Source: Gallionella sp. (GTDB lineage Bacteria > Pseudomonadota > Gammaproteobacteria > Burkholderiales > Gallionellaceae). From it: a stretch of DNA of 42,056 nucleotides. The first letter of the stretch is position 1, and each line of letters opens with the position of its first letter. The stretch spans positions 1 to 42,056 of the forward strand of contig JAQTLM010000019.1 of assembly GCA_028714895.1 (NCBI GenBank). Direction: 5' to 3'. Made by a program: the position numbers and the translations under genes. Of the stretch, positions 27,326-35,969 are shown piece by piece. Below the pieces are notes generated by a model that saw nothing but the letters and a program-made list of their open reading frames with translations, had not been told where the DNA came from and did not search any database.

Positions 27326-28042
27326 TTACTTTGTCTTCCTATCAACCATGCCGCGAGCTACCGGATCATTCGGCATAATCCAATAGCCTTTATACTTAAT
27401 CAGTTCTTCGCATCCCCCACCCGCCCCTGCATACGCCTCCCGCAGGATGGTTTTGTATGGCCCTTCATCAATATCGTGGTTTTCTGCGTTCACGCCTTCC
27501 ACGGTATAAAAGGATTTCAGCAATTTAGCCGCAGGTTGGCCTACGATGACGTTGGCATGGGTGTTGATTAACTCAGACGGCAACTCTGCCAAGGTAATGC
27601 GCTTCCATTGCTCGTTCTCATACTTGAACAATATCTGTGGCGGATTGGGTCTGCCCCATTTGTTGTAAGCGATGCACCCCGCCGGGTAGGTGGCGATGTA
27701 AGGTACGCCCTTCACTACATCCAGACGGATCAGGTTCAGGCTGTTCGGTTCGGGTTTTGCCTGGTCGTAATCGGTTTTCCAAACAATTTTTTTGTTCGTG
27801 CCTGGCAGGTTGAATGTCACCGTTACATCAAGTGCCGCACGCTCCTGGCTTTCAATCGCGGGATACCCACCAAGGTTGTAATAACGTTCTGCAATAATCT
27901 TGCTGCCGTCATGCAGCAGCACCTCTTCTTTCCAACTCATCGTATGACCAAATAACCCCGCATCCGCACCCATACTTACCCCCATCATCAAGATCAATCC
28001 AAGCTTCGTAATTCGCTTCAGCCACAGGTGATTGGTTCTCAT
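27326..28042 (-). CDS. s1: exported type-A partner protein of RTX1
   Basis: A 238-aa protein with a Sec signal peptide of about 32 residues ending A-D-A before G-L-F-G, thus probably periplasmic. The mature part begins with S-W-K-E-E-V-L-L-H-D-G-S-K-I and has conserved G-C-I-A-Y-N-K-W-x-R-P-N-P-P and a second C-E-E-L near the C-terminus. The two cysteines are conserved in the paralogues s3 and s4, suggesting a disulphide. ATG 28042 is preceded by GGAGG and overlaps the RTX2 stop (ATGA). Its stop lies 40 bp before RTX1. It is most similar to s4. I do not know the family's function; because its type matches the RTX lipase downstream, an immunity, inhibitor or chaperone role is inferred. Confidence 0.75.
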   Translation of the reverse strand: MRTNHLWLKRITKLGLILMMGVSMGADAGLFGHTMSWKEEVLLHDGSKIIAERYYNLGGYPAIESQERAALDVTVTFNLPGTNKKIVWKTDYDQAKPEPNSLNLIRLDVVKGVPYIATYPAGCIAYNKWGRPNPPQILFKYENEQWKRITLAELPSELINTHANVIVGQPAAKLLKSFYTVEGVNAENHDIDEGPYKTILREAYAGAGGGCEELIKYKGYWIMPNDPVARGMVDRKTK

Positions 28043-28125
28043 GCTGCGACCCTCCACGCGTTGGCTGCCTCATCATTTGCCGCTTTGATGATATTGATAA
28101 TTGCCGCACGGGTTCGCCATCGCAT
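28039..28125 (-). repeat. Conserved tail/leader element, copy 1 (end of RTX2)
   Basis: 28 codons plus stop: M-R-W-R-T-R-A-A ... A-A-N-D-E ... A-W-R-V-A-A. The element contains the GGAGG ribosome binding site of s1, and its stop overlaps the s1 ATG. Homologous elements end RTX3, RTX4 and the remnant. Confidence 0.85.
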
Positions 28126-31100
28126 TCGGTCATTGCCTTGTTCCGCCAGCGGCACGCTGACTGTGTCCGCGTCGCCGTGGAGCTGGTCGTCGCCCGCGCC
28201 GCCATACAGGCTGTCGTTGCCGCCCAGCCCGATCAGGGTGTCGTTGCCGTCCAGGCCGTGAATCCGGTCGGTGGTATTGGTGCCGATGATCTGGTCGTCG
28301 CCCGCCGTGCCGTCGAGGTCGAAGCCGCGCGCGAGGAGTTGGTTACCATTAAGGACGGTGCCATCGGCGAATTCGAAACGGCTCTCGCCCAGGCTGTTGA
28401 ATACGTCCTGCTGGTTGAAGTCCATGATGTGAAGCTTGTCGCCGTTGCCAAAATCCAGCATGAGCGAGCCTTCGCGCAGCTTGAAGGTGCTGGGATCGAT
28501 GCCTGCTCCAAAGCGGTAGGTAAGGGTGCTGCCACTATCCAGCCGCGTTATCCGGTCTTCGCCATCGCCCAAGTTATAGACAATCGTGTCGTTGCCTTCG
28601 GTAAAAATCGTGTCGTCTCCCGTGCCGCCGACGAGGATGTCCGCGCCCGCGCCGCCTTGCAGTTCATCTACCCCGGCGCCGCCATCCAGGTAGTCGCTGC
28701 CTGCACCGCCCCACAATGTGTCGGTTCCCGTGCCGCCCAGGATGATGTCGTTGCCGTCTCCGCCGTCCAGCCTGTCGTTGCCGCCTTCGCCGAAGATGAC
28801 GTCGTTGCCGAGCCCACCCCAAGCATGGTCGTCGCCGCTGCCCGCATAGATGACGTCCGCCGCGCCATCTGCCGCTATCGTTTCTCCGGTCGACGGCTGG
28901 AACAGGCGGGTGCCGTTGCTGTCGGTGACGGTCCAGTTGAGGCTTTGCGCGATGTAGTTGGCATCGCCGAGGATGTCGTCGTTGCCTGCTCCGCCGATCA
29001 GCAGGTCGGAGCCGCCGCCTCCCGACAGTACGTCGTTGCCGGTGCTGCCCACCAAGGTATCATTGCCGCTACCGCCCGCAAGCCAGTCACCTTGAAGGCC
29101 GCTGCCGCTGTTTATGATGTTGCCATTTGCGATGGCCTGCTCTGCGGTGATTTGAACATCGGCATAGAGGCGGTCATTGCCGGTTCCGCCGATAAGGATG
29201 TCGCCGTCCGCCCCGCCCGCGATGACGTTGTTTCCTGTGCTGCTCTCGGCATGGACGATGTCGCGTCCTGCACCGGCTTCGATCAGGTCGCTGCCGCCGC
29301 TTGAGTAGATGATGTCATTTCCGCCGCCGCTGATGATGTGGTCGCTGGCGGTGGTGTCGTGGAGGGTGTCGGCACGCTCCTGTTGCCCGCCCTCGGTGGG
29401 GTATCCATCGGCATCCTTCAGGTAGTAGTCAACGGTTACGGTGCCGTCTCCATTGGAAACAGATGAGGTGACTGCCCAATCGTTGGGTATGGCCGAAACC
29501 GTGGCGCTATGAATCAGCGGGTCGCCCTTGATATCGTGGGTGGTGGCGGGGTTGATGTCGGCAACCGCTGCGTTGAAGGTGAGATTCAAGTCACCTGCCG
29601 TACCCAATGCATGGCCGGATACATTTTTGATGATGATGGCGTTGTCCACCAGCACGTCGCCGCCGTTGATTGCATCGCCGCTCACAAAGACGTAGCTGTG
29701 GTTGCCGTCCGAGCTCTTGAAGACTCGCGCGTCGCCGAATTGGTTGCCGCCTGCGAGGGTAGTCCCGTCCATCTGAATCTGTCCTTGTCCATCCGAATCA
29801 AGGATGGTGTCGTGGCCGTCGCCGGTTTTATAAAAGTAGGTGTCGTAACCGGCTCCTCCCAGCAGGATGTCGTTGCCTGAATCCCCTTGTAGATAGTCGT
29901 TGCCTCCTCCCCCGTCAAGGGTATCGTTGCCCGCTCCGCCGTATAGATGATCCTCAACCGCCGCACCGGCATGTACATCGTCGCCCTTGCCACCGAAGAA
30001 GTAATGGTGGGTGTTGGGGAAAGAAACACCTTGGGCGATCTTGTAGCCACTTGCCACATCTTCGAAATAGGTAGATTCGTTTTGGAATGCGTGGTTGTTT
30101 GAATCGAAAACAACATTGGGATCAACCGGGTTATTGTCTTGGGTGCTGAACCATATCTTGCGCTCCAGCATGGCAGTCCGATCCGCCAGGTATTGTTCCG
30201 TGAGCACGCCTGTCCCCGTGTTTGGGTCGTAAAGTTCCAGAGCGCCATTTGTATTGAAGGCAGAATAGTCCGCGCCTTCCAGAACAAAGGGATTGAGTGC
30301 CTGAAGCGCGTAACGGGTAGCCAATCCTTGAATATTGTTGTTCACGGCCATTGCCGTCATGTCGCTGGCAGTCAGGCCAGCAAGCACCGTCAGTTGCGCC
30401 GTTCCAGCCAGTGCTGTGTAGCGGGCATCGTTCATCAGGTTGTAGAGGTTGGTGTAGAAATCGTTCCGGTCACCCGTTACGGTTTGAGTTGTGCCTGATC
30501 CAAGAAGAATCGTTCGTAGTGCATCAAGTGCGGATTCGAGGGTCTGGTTCGTTGTTGCACCCGAAGCGTCTACCACAGCATTGATCTGATCTTGGGTAAG
30601 GTTCGGGGACAGCTGCGCATAAATGGATTGAACCGCCAAGGCGTCGGTCAGGGGTGCGATGAAATGGTTGGCAACAGCATTGGATGCGGCTTCGGCCTGG
30701 ATGCTGATGGATGTTCCGAGTTGATAACCTAGGCCGGAAATAATGGGAAAACCTTCCGAGCTGCGGATGTTCCAGATGTTGCCGCTCGGTGTTCCGTTCA
30801 AGCCGAACGCGCTGGTCAGCGCATCGGCGAGGTTGCCGAGCGGCCCGCCCACGCCGGGCGCATTGAACAGGTAAGCATCGGTGACTTGCGCGCTGTATTG
30901 CTCCTTGACCGCCGCAGCCAAGTAGCCGCCCAGACTATGTCCACTGACGGTAAATGTCTGACCTTGCAGCATGTTCGGGTCGTTCATCCATAAATCAATC
31001 TGAGTTTTGAGCGCGTTAAATTGGGGATTGAGCGAGGATGGAATACCGAGTGCCAGCAGGCCGTCTGCAAGCAGATCGCTTGCGGCAGGCTCGGTGCCTC

Positions 31101-31341
31101 GGATGGCAAGGTATTTTTTGCCCGCCGCATCCTGAAAAACTGTCGCAGAAACTCCGGTAGCGGGGTCGGTGTATTGGGCAGCAACGGTCCATCCTTGGTC
31201 AATAAAGCGAGCAGCTTGGAAATCAGACATGCCGACAGTAGGGTCAGTCAGATCGGTAGTCAGTATTGTGCCAACCGTAAACGTGCCATATGCAGCCAGC
31301 GAAAGTTCAGACTGAGTAAAGTAAACGGTCGTTGTGCTCAT
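28039..31341 (-). CDS. RTX2: truncated RTX protein with a second lipase type
   Basis: 1,100 aa. The N-terminal 440 residues are an alpha/beta-hydrolase (class 3 lipase or phospholipase-like) with Y-L-A-I-R-G-T-E and G-H-S-L-G-G-Y (Ser136), clearly different from the lipase of RTX1, 3 and 4 (no M-A-G-A-S-Y start). RTX nonapeptides and HCBP segments follow from about residue 450. The protein stops within an RTX block and ends in the shared 28-residue tail instead of a type I secretion region. ATG 31341 follows AAGGAG and overlaps the stop of s2 (ATGA). The RTX part about 28833-29567 is nearly identical in DNA to RTX4 (36008-36742), while the 3' end matches RTX1 near 24000-24700. It may be secreted, or be a reservoir for recombination. 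Confidence 0.85.
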   Translation of the reverse strand: MSTTTVYFTQSELSLAAYGTFTVGTILTTDLTDPTVGMSDFQAARFIDQGWTVAAQYTDPATGVSATVFQDAAGKKYLAIRGTEPAASDLLADGLLALGIPSSLNPQFNALKTQIDLWMNDPNMLQGQTFTVSGHSLGGYLAAAVKEQYSAQVTDAYLFNAPGVGGPLGNLADALTSAFGLNGTPSGNIWNIRSSEGFPIISGLGYQLGTSISIQAEAASNAVANHFIAPLTDALAVQSIYAQLSPNLTQDQINAVVDASGATTNQTLESALDALRTILLGSGTTQTVTGDRNDFYTNLYNLMNDARYTALAGTAQLTVLAGLTASDMTAMAVNNNIQGLATRYALQALNPFVLEGADYSAFNTNGALELYDPNTGTGVLTEQYLADRTAMLERKIWFSTQDNNPVDPNVVFDSNNHAFQNESTYFEDVASGYKIAQGVSFPNTHHYFFGGKGDDVHAGAAVEDHLYGGAGNDTLDGGGGNDYLQGDSGNDILLGGAGYDTYFYKTGDGHDTILDSDGQGQIQMDGTTLAGGNQFGDARVFKSSDGNHSYVFVSGDAINGGDVLVDNAIIIKNVSGHALGTAGDLNLTFNAAVADINPATTHDIKGDPLIHSATVSAIPNDWAVTSSVSNGDGTVTVDYYLKDADGYPTEGGQQERADTLHDTTASDHIISGGGNDIIYSSGGSDLIEAGAGRDIVHAESSTGNNVIAGGADGDILIGGTGNDRLYADVQITAEQAIANGNIINSGSGLQGDWLAGGSGNDTLVGSTGNDVLSGGGGSDLLIGGAGNDDILGDANYIAQSLNWTVTDSNGTRLFQPSTGETIAADGAADVIYAGSGDDHAWGGLGNDVIFGEGGNDRLDGGDGNDIILGGTGTDTLWGGAGSDYLDGGAGVDELQGGAGADILVGGTGDDTIFTEGNDTIVYNLGDGEDRITRLDSGSTLTYRFGAGIDPSTFKLREGSLMLDFGNGDKLHIMDFNQQDVFNSLGESRFEFADGTVLNGNQLLARGFDLDGTAGDDQIIGTNTTDRIHGLDGNDTLIGLGGNDSLYGGAGDDQLHGDADTVSVPLAEQGNDRMRWRTRAAIINIIKAANDEAANAWRVAA
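28833..29567. repeat. About 735-bp block nearly identical to 36008-36742
   Basis: With an offset of 7,175 bp, RTX2 and RTX4 are almost identical over this segment, with only scattered base differences, although their lipase domains are unrelated in type. Identity ends abruptly near 29567/36742, where RTX4 switches to RTX3-like sequence. Confidence 0.8.
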
Positions 31342-31832
31342 TTTTTATCTCCTTCAATAGATTTGATAAAAATCTGGTTCATTAAAATACCTTCGGTTGC
31401 TTCCAACCTATCAGGGCAGTGATATGACGAGGGCACCCACGGCCCAGGCAAGTCTCCGCCCCCCCTGTTGTACATCACAACTTCGCCCAGTAACTTCATA
31501 TCGGATTTCCTTGTGATCTTGATATGGTCGCGTCTCATGGAGGTTTCTTGGGCACCATTCACAGCTGGTTCACCTTTCTTGTAATAGTGAATATCCCATT
31601 TATAGATGTACTCCGGCCCCAACGTGTTCTCACCCTGAGTCGGTTTATAGAAATTGATCTGCCCATACTTGTTGAATTTGTCAGCAGACAACTTCACCGT
31701 CTCATAAACCTTGATGCCCCCATCAATCGCGCAGAGCCGGTTCACTTCGGCATCCAGTTCGGATTTGCCCGGCCCACTCGCGCAAGCTGTCGCAAGAGGA
31801 AGCAGAAGCAATAACGAAATGAGAGTTTTCAT
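31338..31832 (-). CDS. s2: type-B lipoprotein partner of RTX2
   Basis: A 164-aa protein with a hydrophobic N-terminus (L-I-S-L-L-L-L-L-P-L-A-T-A-C), giving a probable lipoprotein signal with Cys16, although the lipobox is not ideal. It is unrelated in sequence to s1, s3 and s4. Two later cysteines (L-C-A-I-D-G-G and Y-H-C-P-D) could form a disulphide. ATG 31832 overlaps the RTX3 stop and uses the same GGAGGGTCGCAGC leader as the other small genes. Its own stop overlaps the RTX2 start (ATGA), the tightest coupling in the array. It is the only type-B small gene and sits directly before the only type-B lipase, which supports a dedicated pairing. Function is not known; immunity or inhibitor is inferred. 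Confidence 0.7.
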   Translation of the reverse strand: MKTLISLLLLLPLATACASGPGKSELDAEVNRLCAIDGGIKVYETVKLSADKFNKYGQINFYKPTQGENTLGPEYIYKWDIHYYKKGEPAVNGAQETSMRRDHIKITRKSDMKLLGEVVMYNRGGGDLPGPWVPSSYHCPDRLEATEGILMNQIFIKSIEGDKK

Positions 31833-31915
31833 GCTGCGACCCTCCATGCGTGGATTGCCTCGTCGTTCGCCGCTGTGTAACTATTGATAGTCGCCGCACG
31901 GGTTCGTCGTCGCAT
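31829..31915 (-). repeat. Conserved tail/leader element, copy 2 (end of RTX3)
   Basis: The same 87-bp element: M-R-R-R-T-R-A-A ... A-A-N-D-E ... A-W-R-V-A-A, stop overlapping the s2 ATG. The junction follows G-A-A-G-D-N-K of an RTX/HCBP segment. Confidence 0.85.
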
Positions 31916-34900
31916 CTTGTTATCCCCCGCCGCACCGTTTAGGTCGAAGCCTTTCGCCAGCAGGTCGGTAAGGGTCAGGGTTGTCCCATCGGCGAATTCG
32001 AAGCGCTGGATGCTGCTGGTATTGGCCACGTCGTCCTGGAGGATGCCGTCTATGTGGATGGTGTCACCATTGCCGAGGTCGAGCTTGAGGGAGCCCAGGG
32101 AGAGGGTGATGTCGGACGCGCTGATGCCCGCGGCAAAGCGCAGGGTGTTGGTTTGTCCGCCGTCGAGGTTGTCCGCGATGTGGATTTCGCCATTGCCCCT
32201 GCTGTACTGGTAGGTGTCGTTGCCGCCCATTCCGGCGAGGGTTGAGCCGTTGCCGCCGCTCAGGCGGTCGCCATAGTCGCTGCCGATGGCGGTTTCTCCG
32301 GCTTGGGCGGTGAGGTCGAAGCCGCGCTTGAGTAGCTCTGCCGCCGTGAGTGCTGTGCCGTCGGCAAATTCGAAACGCTGGATGCTGCAATCTGTAGCTT
32401 TGTTGATAGCACTGAAATTGTTGATGTGGATGATGTCGCCACTCCCCAAGTCAAGTTTCAGGTATCCGGTCAGCTTGATCTGGCTGGCAGAGATGCCTTG
32501 CCCGAAGTGGATGACGTTGAGGTCGGTTGGGTTGGCGGTATCGTTTATCCAGTCTTCGCCGTCGCCCTGGTTGTAGAGGAAGGTGTCGCTGCCGGTTCCG
32601 CCGGACAGGATGTCCGATCCGGTGCCGCCCGAAAGGATGTCGTTGCCTTCGTTGCCGCTCAGTTGGTCGTTGCCGCCTTCGCCGAATACCACGTCGTTGC
32701 CCGCCCCGGCCCATACATAGTCGTTGCCTTCACCGGCGTAGATCACATCCGCCGCGCCATCCGCCGCTGTCGTTTCCCCCGTGACCGGCTGGAACAGGCG
32801 GGTGCCGTTGGTGTCGGTGACGGTCCAGTTGAGGCTTTGCGCGATGTAGTTGGCATCGCCGAGGATGTCGTCGTTGCCTGCTCCGCCGATCAGCAGGTCG
32901 CTCCCGCCTCCGCCCATGAGGACGTCTTGCGCGTCGCTGCCGACGAGGGTGTCGGAGCCTGCGCCGCCGTTGAGCCAGTCGCCTTGGGTGTTGAGGTCGG
33001 CATGGGTGTTGCCGTTGGCGATGGCGGTGGCGGTGTCGATCTGGATGTCGGCGTAGAGGCGGTCGTCACCCGACGAGCCATAGAGGATGTCGCCTTCGGT
33101 TCCGCCGATGATGACGTCGTTGCCACCTCCCGCATAAACTATGTCGCGTCCGCTTCCGGCTTCGATGAGGTCATTCCCTCCCTGAGTGGCGCTGATGGTG
33201 TCGTTGCCCGCGCCGCTGCTGATGTGGTCGTTGGCTGCACTGCCGTTGAGGGTGTCCGCCCGATCCCCGGCTTTGTTGGGGTCGGTGACGAGGTTGTTCA
33301 GGTCGTCGTAGTGATAGACAACGTTGCCGTTGGCATCGTAAAAATCCATCGGGCCAAAGTCGCCGACGATGGGCGGGTTGGTTGTAATGGGGTTGACGTC
33401 GGCAAATGCGCCATTCATGGTGAGGCCGAAGGTGCCGCCTGTGCCGTAGTTCTGGATGACGATGTTGCCGTCGATCAGCAGCGTCTTGGGATCGGCCTGA
33501 ACATAGAGGTGGCCGCTGGTATCGCGGTGCACACGGGTGTCGCCGTACTGGTCGCCTCCGGCCAAAACGTTTCCATCCACCGCGAGGGTGTTTTGTCCGC
33601 CGGTGTCGAGGATGGTGTCGAGGCCGTCTCCGGTGGTGTAGACGTAAGCGTCGTTGCCCGAGCCGCCAAGCATGGTGTCGTTGCCGCCTCCGCCTTGGAG
33701 CAGGTCATCGCCTGCGTTGCCGATGAGAAGGTCGCTTCCTGTTCCTCCAACCAGCGCATCGGCTCCAACTCCGCCAAGCATGAAGGCGCCACGGTTCAAG
33801 GTGTCGGTGGCGTTCATCCCTGATGCACCGGCTTGCACGTACCAGTCGCGCATGTGGGGCAGAAGTTGCTCAACGATTACCCTGTCGCCATCCGGCAGCG
33901 TATTGAGGTAACTTTTGAAATACTGCACATAGCCCTTGGCATCGGTAAGATTGAGTTTATCGCCATTCTGAAAGGCAGTATTGAATGCGTCCGAGACACT
34001 GGCGATGTCGAATTGCACACCGCCAACCATATCAGTAAAAAATTCTTTCCCTGCACCTGCGCTCGTTGAGGTTTCCTCGTAATGCTTTTGCAGCGCAAAG
34101 GCCATCAGGGCGCGCCCCAGATTTCCCGTGTTGATGTCCGTCACGATGCTCGGCCAGTTTTGTTTGGCGCCAAGCGTGGTCATGTCGGCGGAGAAGCGAT
34201 CGAGCAGGCTTCCAGATGGAATAGCTGCTTCGCTTTGCACCAATTTTTCGATGAAATTTACTTTACCTGTTCCCACATCGGTTTTATACAGCTTGCTATC
34301 AAAAATCAGCGGAAGCAGATCGGGGAGTTTCTCGGTGGCGGCACGGAAGCTCTCACTTTGCAGGAAGGCTGTGAGCAGCGCCTGTGAATGCAAATCCGTT
34401 GAGGTCAATCCGAAGGGCTGGTTGTTCAGCAATGAGGTTTGCTGGATCTCCTGCGGCGTGCCCAGTTTGTCGGAGAAGGATTGCAAGGCTTCACCTTGCA
34501 CAAAGATATTGCTGATGCCCGTAGTCCGAGTCGCCAAGCTATCTGTCCCATTAATAAACGCATCCAGTCTTGTCAAGGCGCTCGCTACGTTCGGATCAGT
34601 GCCGTAGCCCTTGCCGAGGCCGAGGAGATAGTCCTTGATGATTTGCGCGTTGGCGGTAGTTGCGGTGGAGGCAAACGGGGCTTGATCGAAGGTGGTCGCC
34701 TGTTCCCCGAAGAATGCCGCCATCAGCGAGGCAAGGCCGCCGCCTAACGAGTGCCCGGTAAAAGTAATCGTGGCATCTGGGTTGGCCGCTTTGACGGAGA
34801 GGTAGTAGTCCGCCGCTTCTTTGAGTTGCGCTGGCACGCGCCCCAAATACAGCGACAGGTTTGTGCCCCAGTCGCCGTCGCCACCTGTGCCGGCGAAGGA

Positions 34901-35086
34901 GATGACGATTTCGGTGTTCGTTCCTGTGCTGCGCTTGAAGTACCCTGCTTCAAAACCACTATCCTTTACCAAGTGCTCAAGCTCTGACCAACCCTGTGGA
35001 ACAGGCAACCAAGTCGTGCTGTTGCGTGTATCTTGGTAAGCGCGGCCTGCCATCAGTGCGCAGTCAATTTCAAATTGAGTAGCCAT
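31829..35086 (-). CDS. RTX3: truncated RTX protein with type-A lipase
   Basis: 1,085 aa. The type-A lipase domain covers about residues 1-430 with A-L-M-A-G-R-A-Y, V-I-S-F-A-G-T-G and G-H-S-L-G-G-G (Ser113), then D-L-H-S-Q-A-L-L. RTX and HCBP segments start near residue 437. Unlike its relatives it has one distinctive run of three HCBP segments near the C-terminus (R-F-E-F-A-D-G-T repeated). It ends in the conserved 28-residue tail and lacks a type I secretion region. ATG 35086 is chosen over the TTG at 35092 because AAGGAG is 8 bases upstream. s3 lies about 47 bp upstream and is its presumed partner; s2 overlaps its stop. Confidence 0.85.
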   Translation of the reverse strand: MATQFEIDCALMAGRAYQDTRNSTTWLPVPQGWSELEHLVKDSGFEAGYFKRSTGTNTEIVISFAGTGGDGDWGTNLSLYLGRVPAQLKEAADYYLSVKAANPDATITFTGHSLGGGLASLMAAFFGEQATTFDQAPFASTATTANAQIIKDYLLGLGKGYGTDPNVASALTRLDAFINGTDSLATRTTGISNIFVQGEALQSFSDKLGTPQEIQQTSLLNNQPFGLTSTDLHSQALLTAFLQSESFRAATEKLPDLLPLIFDSKLYKTDVGTGKVNFIEKLVQSEAAIPSGSLLDRFSADMTTLGAKQNWPSIVTDINTGNLGRALMAFALQKHYEETSTSAGAGKEFFTDMVGGVQFDIASVSDAFNTAFQNGDKLNLTDAKGYVQYFKSYLNTLPDGDRVIVEQLLPHMRDWYVQAGASGMNATDTLNRGAFMLGGVGADALVGGTGSDLLIGNAGDDLLQGGGGNDTMLGGSGNDAYVYTTGDGLDTILDTGGQNTLAVDGNVLAGGDQYGDTRVHRDTSGHLYVQADPKTLLIDGNIVIQNYGTGGTFGLTMNGAFADVNPITTNPPIVGDFGPMDFYDANGNVVYHYDDLNNLVTDPNKAGDRADTLNGSAANDHISSGAGNDTISATQGGNDLIEAGSGRDIVYAGGGNDVIIGGTEGDILYGSSGDDRLYADIQIDTATAIANGNTHADLNTQGDWLNGGAGSDTLVGSDAQDVLMGGGGSDLLIGGAGNDDILGDANYIAQSLNWTVTDTNGTRLFQPVTGETTAADGAADVIYAGEGNDYVWAGAGNDVVFGEGGNDQLSGNEGNDILSGGTGSDILSGGTGSDTFLYNQGDGEDWINDTANPTDLNVIHFGQGISASQIKLTGYLKLDLGSGDIIHINNFSAINKATDCSIQRFEFADGTALTAAELLKRGFDLTAQAGETAIGSDYGDRLSGGNGSTLAGMGGNDTYQYSRGNGEIHIADNLDGGQTNTLRFAAGISASDITLSLGSLKLDLGNGDTIHIDGILQDDVANTSSIQRFEFADGTTLTLTDLLAKGFDLNGAAGDNKMRRRTRAATINSYTAANDEAIHAWRVAA

Positions 35087-35133
35087 TGTCAATTCTCCTT
35101 AAATTGGTGTTTGATAAGATCAAAAAATGTTAT

Positions 35134-35886
35134 TTAGTCGGTCGATTCAGAACTCATTTTGCGTGCGCGTTTCTCTGCATCAACACGCTGCTTAATAGTT
35201 CTTTCCACATAACTAGGTGAAGCCCATCCACCTTCAAACCGAATCATCTCTCCGCAGTTCGCTGGAGCCCCTATTTTCAACGGCTCGCGAATGACCGTGT
35301 AGCTTTCTTGCGATCTTCCAGCTGCCTTGTTGACTTTGCGCACCGTGCCCGCCGTCAGCACCGAGGCATCGCGCTCTTCCACAGTGAGGCTGTATTGGTC
35401 GTAGCCGCCGACCATGACGTTGGGTTCCTTGAATTCGGCAGGAAATTCTTCCAGTGGGATGCGTTGCCATGCCTTGCCATCGTATTTGAAGAAGATGTAA
35501 GGTGGATTGGGACGCCCCCAACGGTTGTAGGCAATGCAACGGGTAATTCCGGCTGCCGCATAGGGAACGCCATTCATGAAATCCAGCACCATCAAATCCA
35601 GGTTGTCCGGCTCCGAACGCAAGCGGTTGTTGCTCCGCCAAGTCACGCTTTGTTTGGTATCAGGCATGCTGAAGGTTGTGGTGTGCTCCGCCAGCGGCGC
35701 ACCTTGCCCGATCTCATGAGGCAAACTGGAATCGTGGATGTCCTTTCTTTCCACGATCATCTTTCGTCCATCATGCAGCAGTACTTCTTCTTTCCAGCTT
35801 ATCGAGCTGCCCGTTGCACACGCGCTCATGCTGGTTGCCAACACCGCCAGTACCATAGCCATCCATTTCTTCATCGCTTGTCTCAT
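35134..35886 (-). CDS. s3: exported type-A partner protein of RTX3
   Basis: A 250-aa paralogue of s1 and s4. The N-terminal signal region ends S-M-S-A-C-A-T-G, so it is a probable lipoprotein (unlike s1 and s4, which look like soluble periplasmic proteins). The mature part carries S-W-K-E-E-V-L-L-H-D-G, then R-C-I-A-Y-N-R-W-G-R-P-N-P-P and a late N-C-G-E-M, keeping the two conserved cysteines. It diverges from s1 and s4 in the segment after P-N-V-M-V-G-G. ATG 35886 overlaps the RTX4 stop and has GGAGG upstream; ATG 35874 is an alternative. It ends in a charged tail (K-R-A-R-K-M-S-S-E-S-T-D). Function is inferred only from pairing with RTX3. Confidence 0.75.
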   Translation of the reverse strand: MRQAMKKWMAMVLAVLATSMSACATGSSISWKEEVLLHDGRKMIVERKDIHDSSLPHEIGQGAPLAEHTTTFSMPDTKQSVTWRSNNRLRSEPDNLDLMVLDFMNGVPYAAAGITRCIAYNRWGRPNPPYIFFKYDGKAWQRIPLEEFPAEFKEPNVMVGGYDQYSLTVEERDASVLTAGTVRKVNKAAGRSQESYTVIREPLKIGAPANCGEMIRFEGGWASPSYVERTIKQRVDAEKRARKMSSESTD

Positions 35887-35969
35887 GCTGCGACCCTCCA
35901 CGCGTTGGCTGCCTCGTCGTTCGCTGCTATGCCGCTATCGATATTTGCCGCACGGGTTCGCCATCGCAT
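35883..35969 (-). repeat. Conserved tail/leader element, copy 3 (end of RTX4)
   Basis: The 87-bp element again (M-R-W-R-T-R-A-A ... A-A-N-D-E ... A-W-R-V-A-A); its stop overlaps the s3 ATG. Confidence 0.85.
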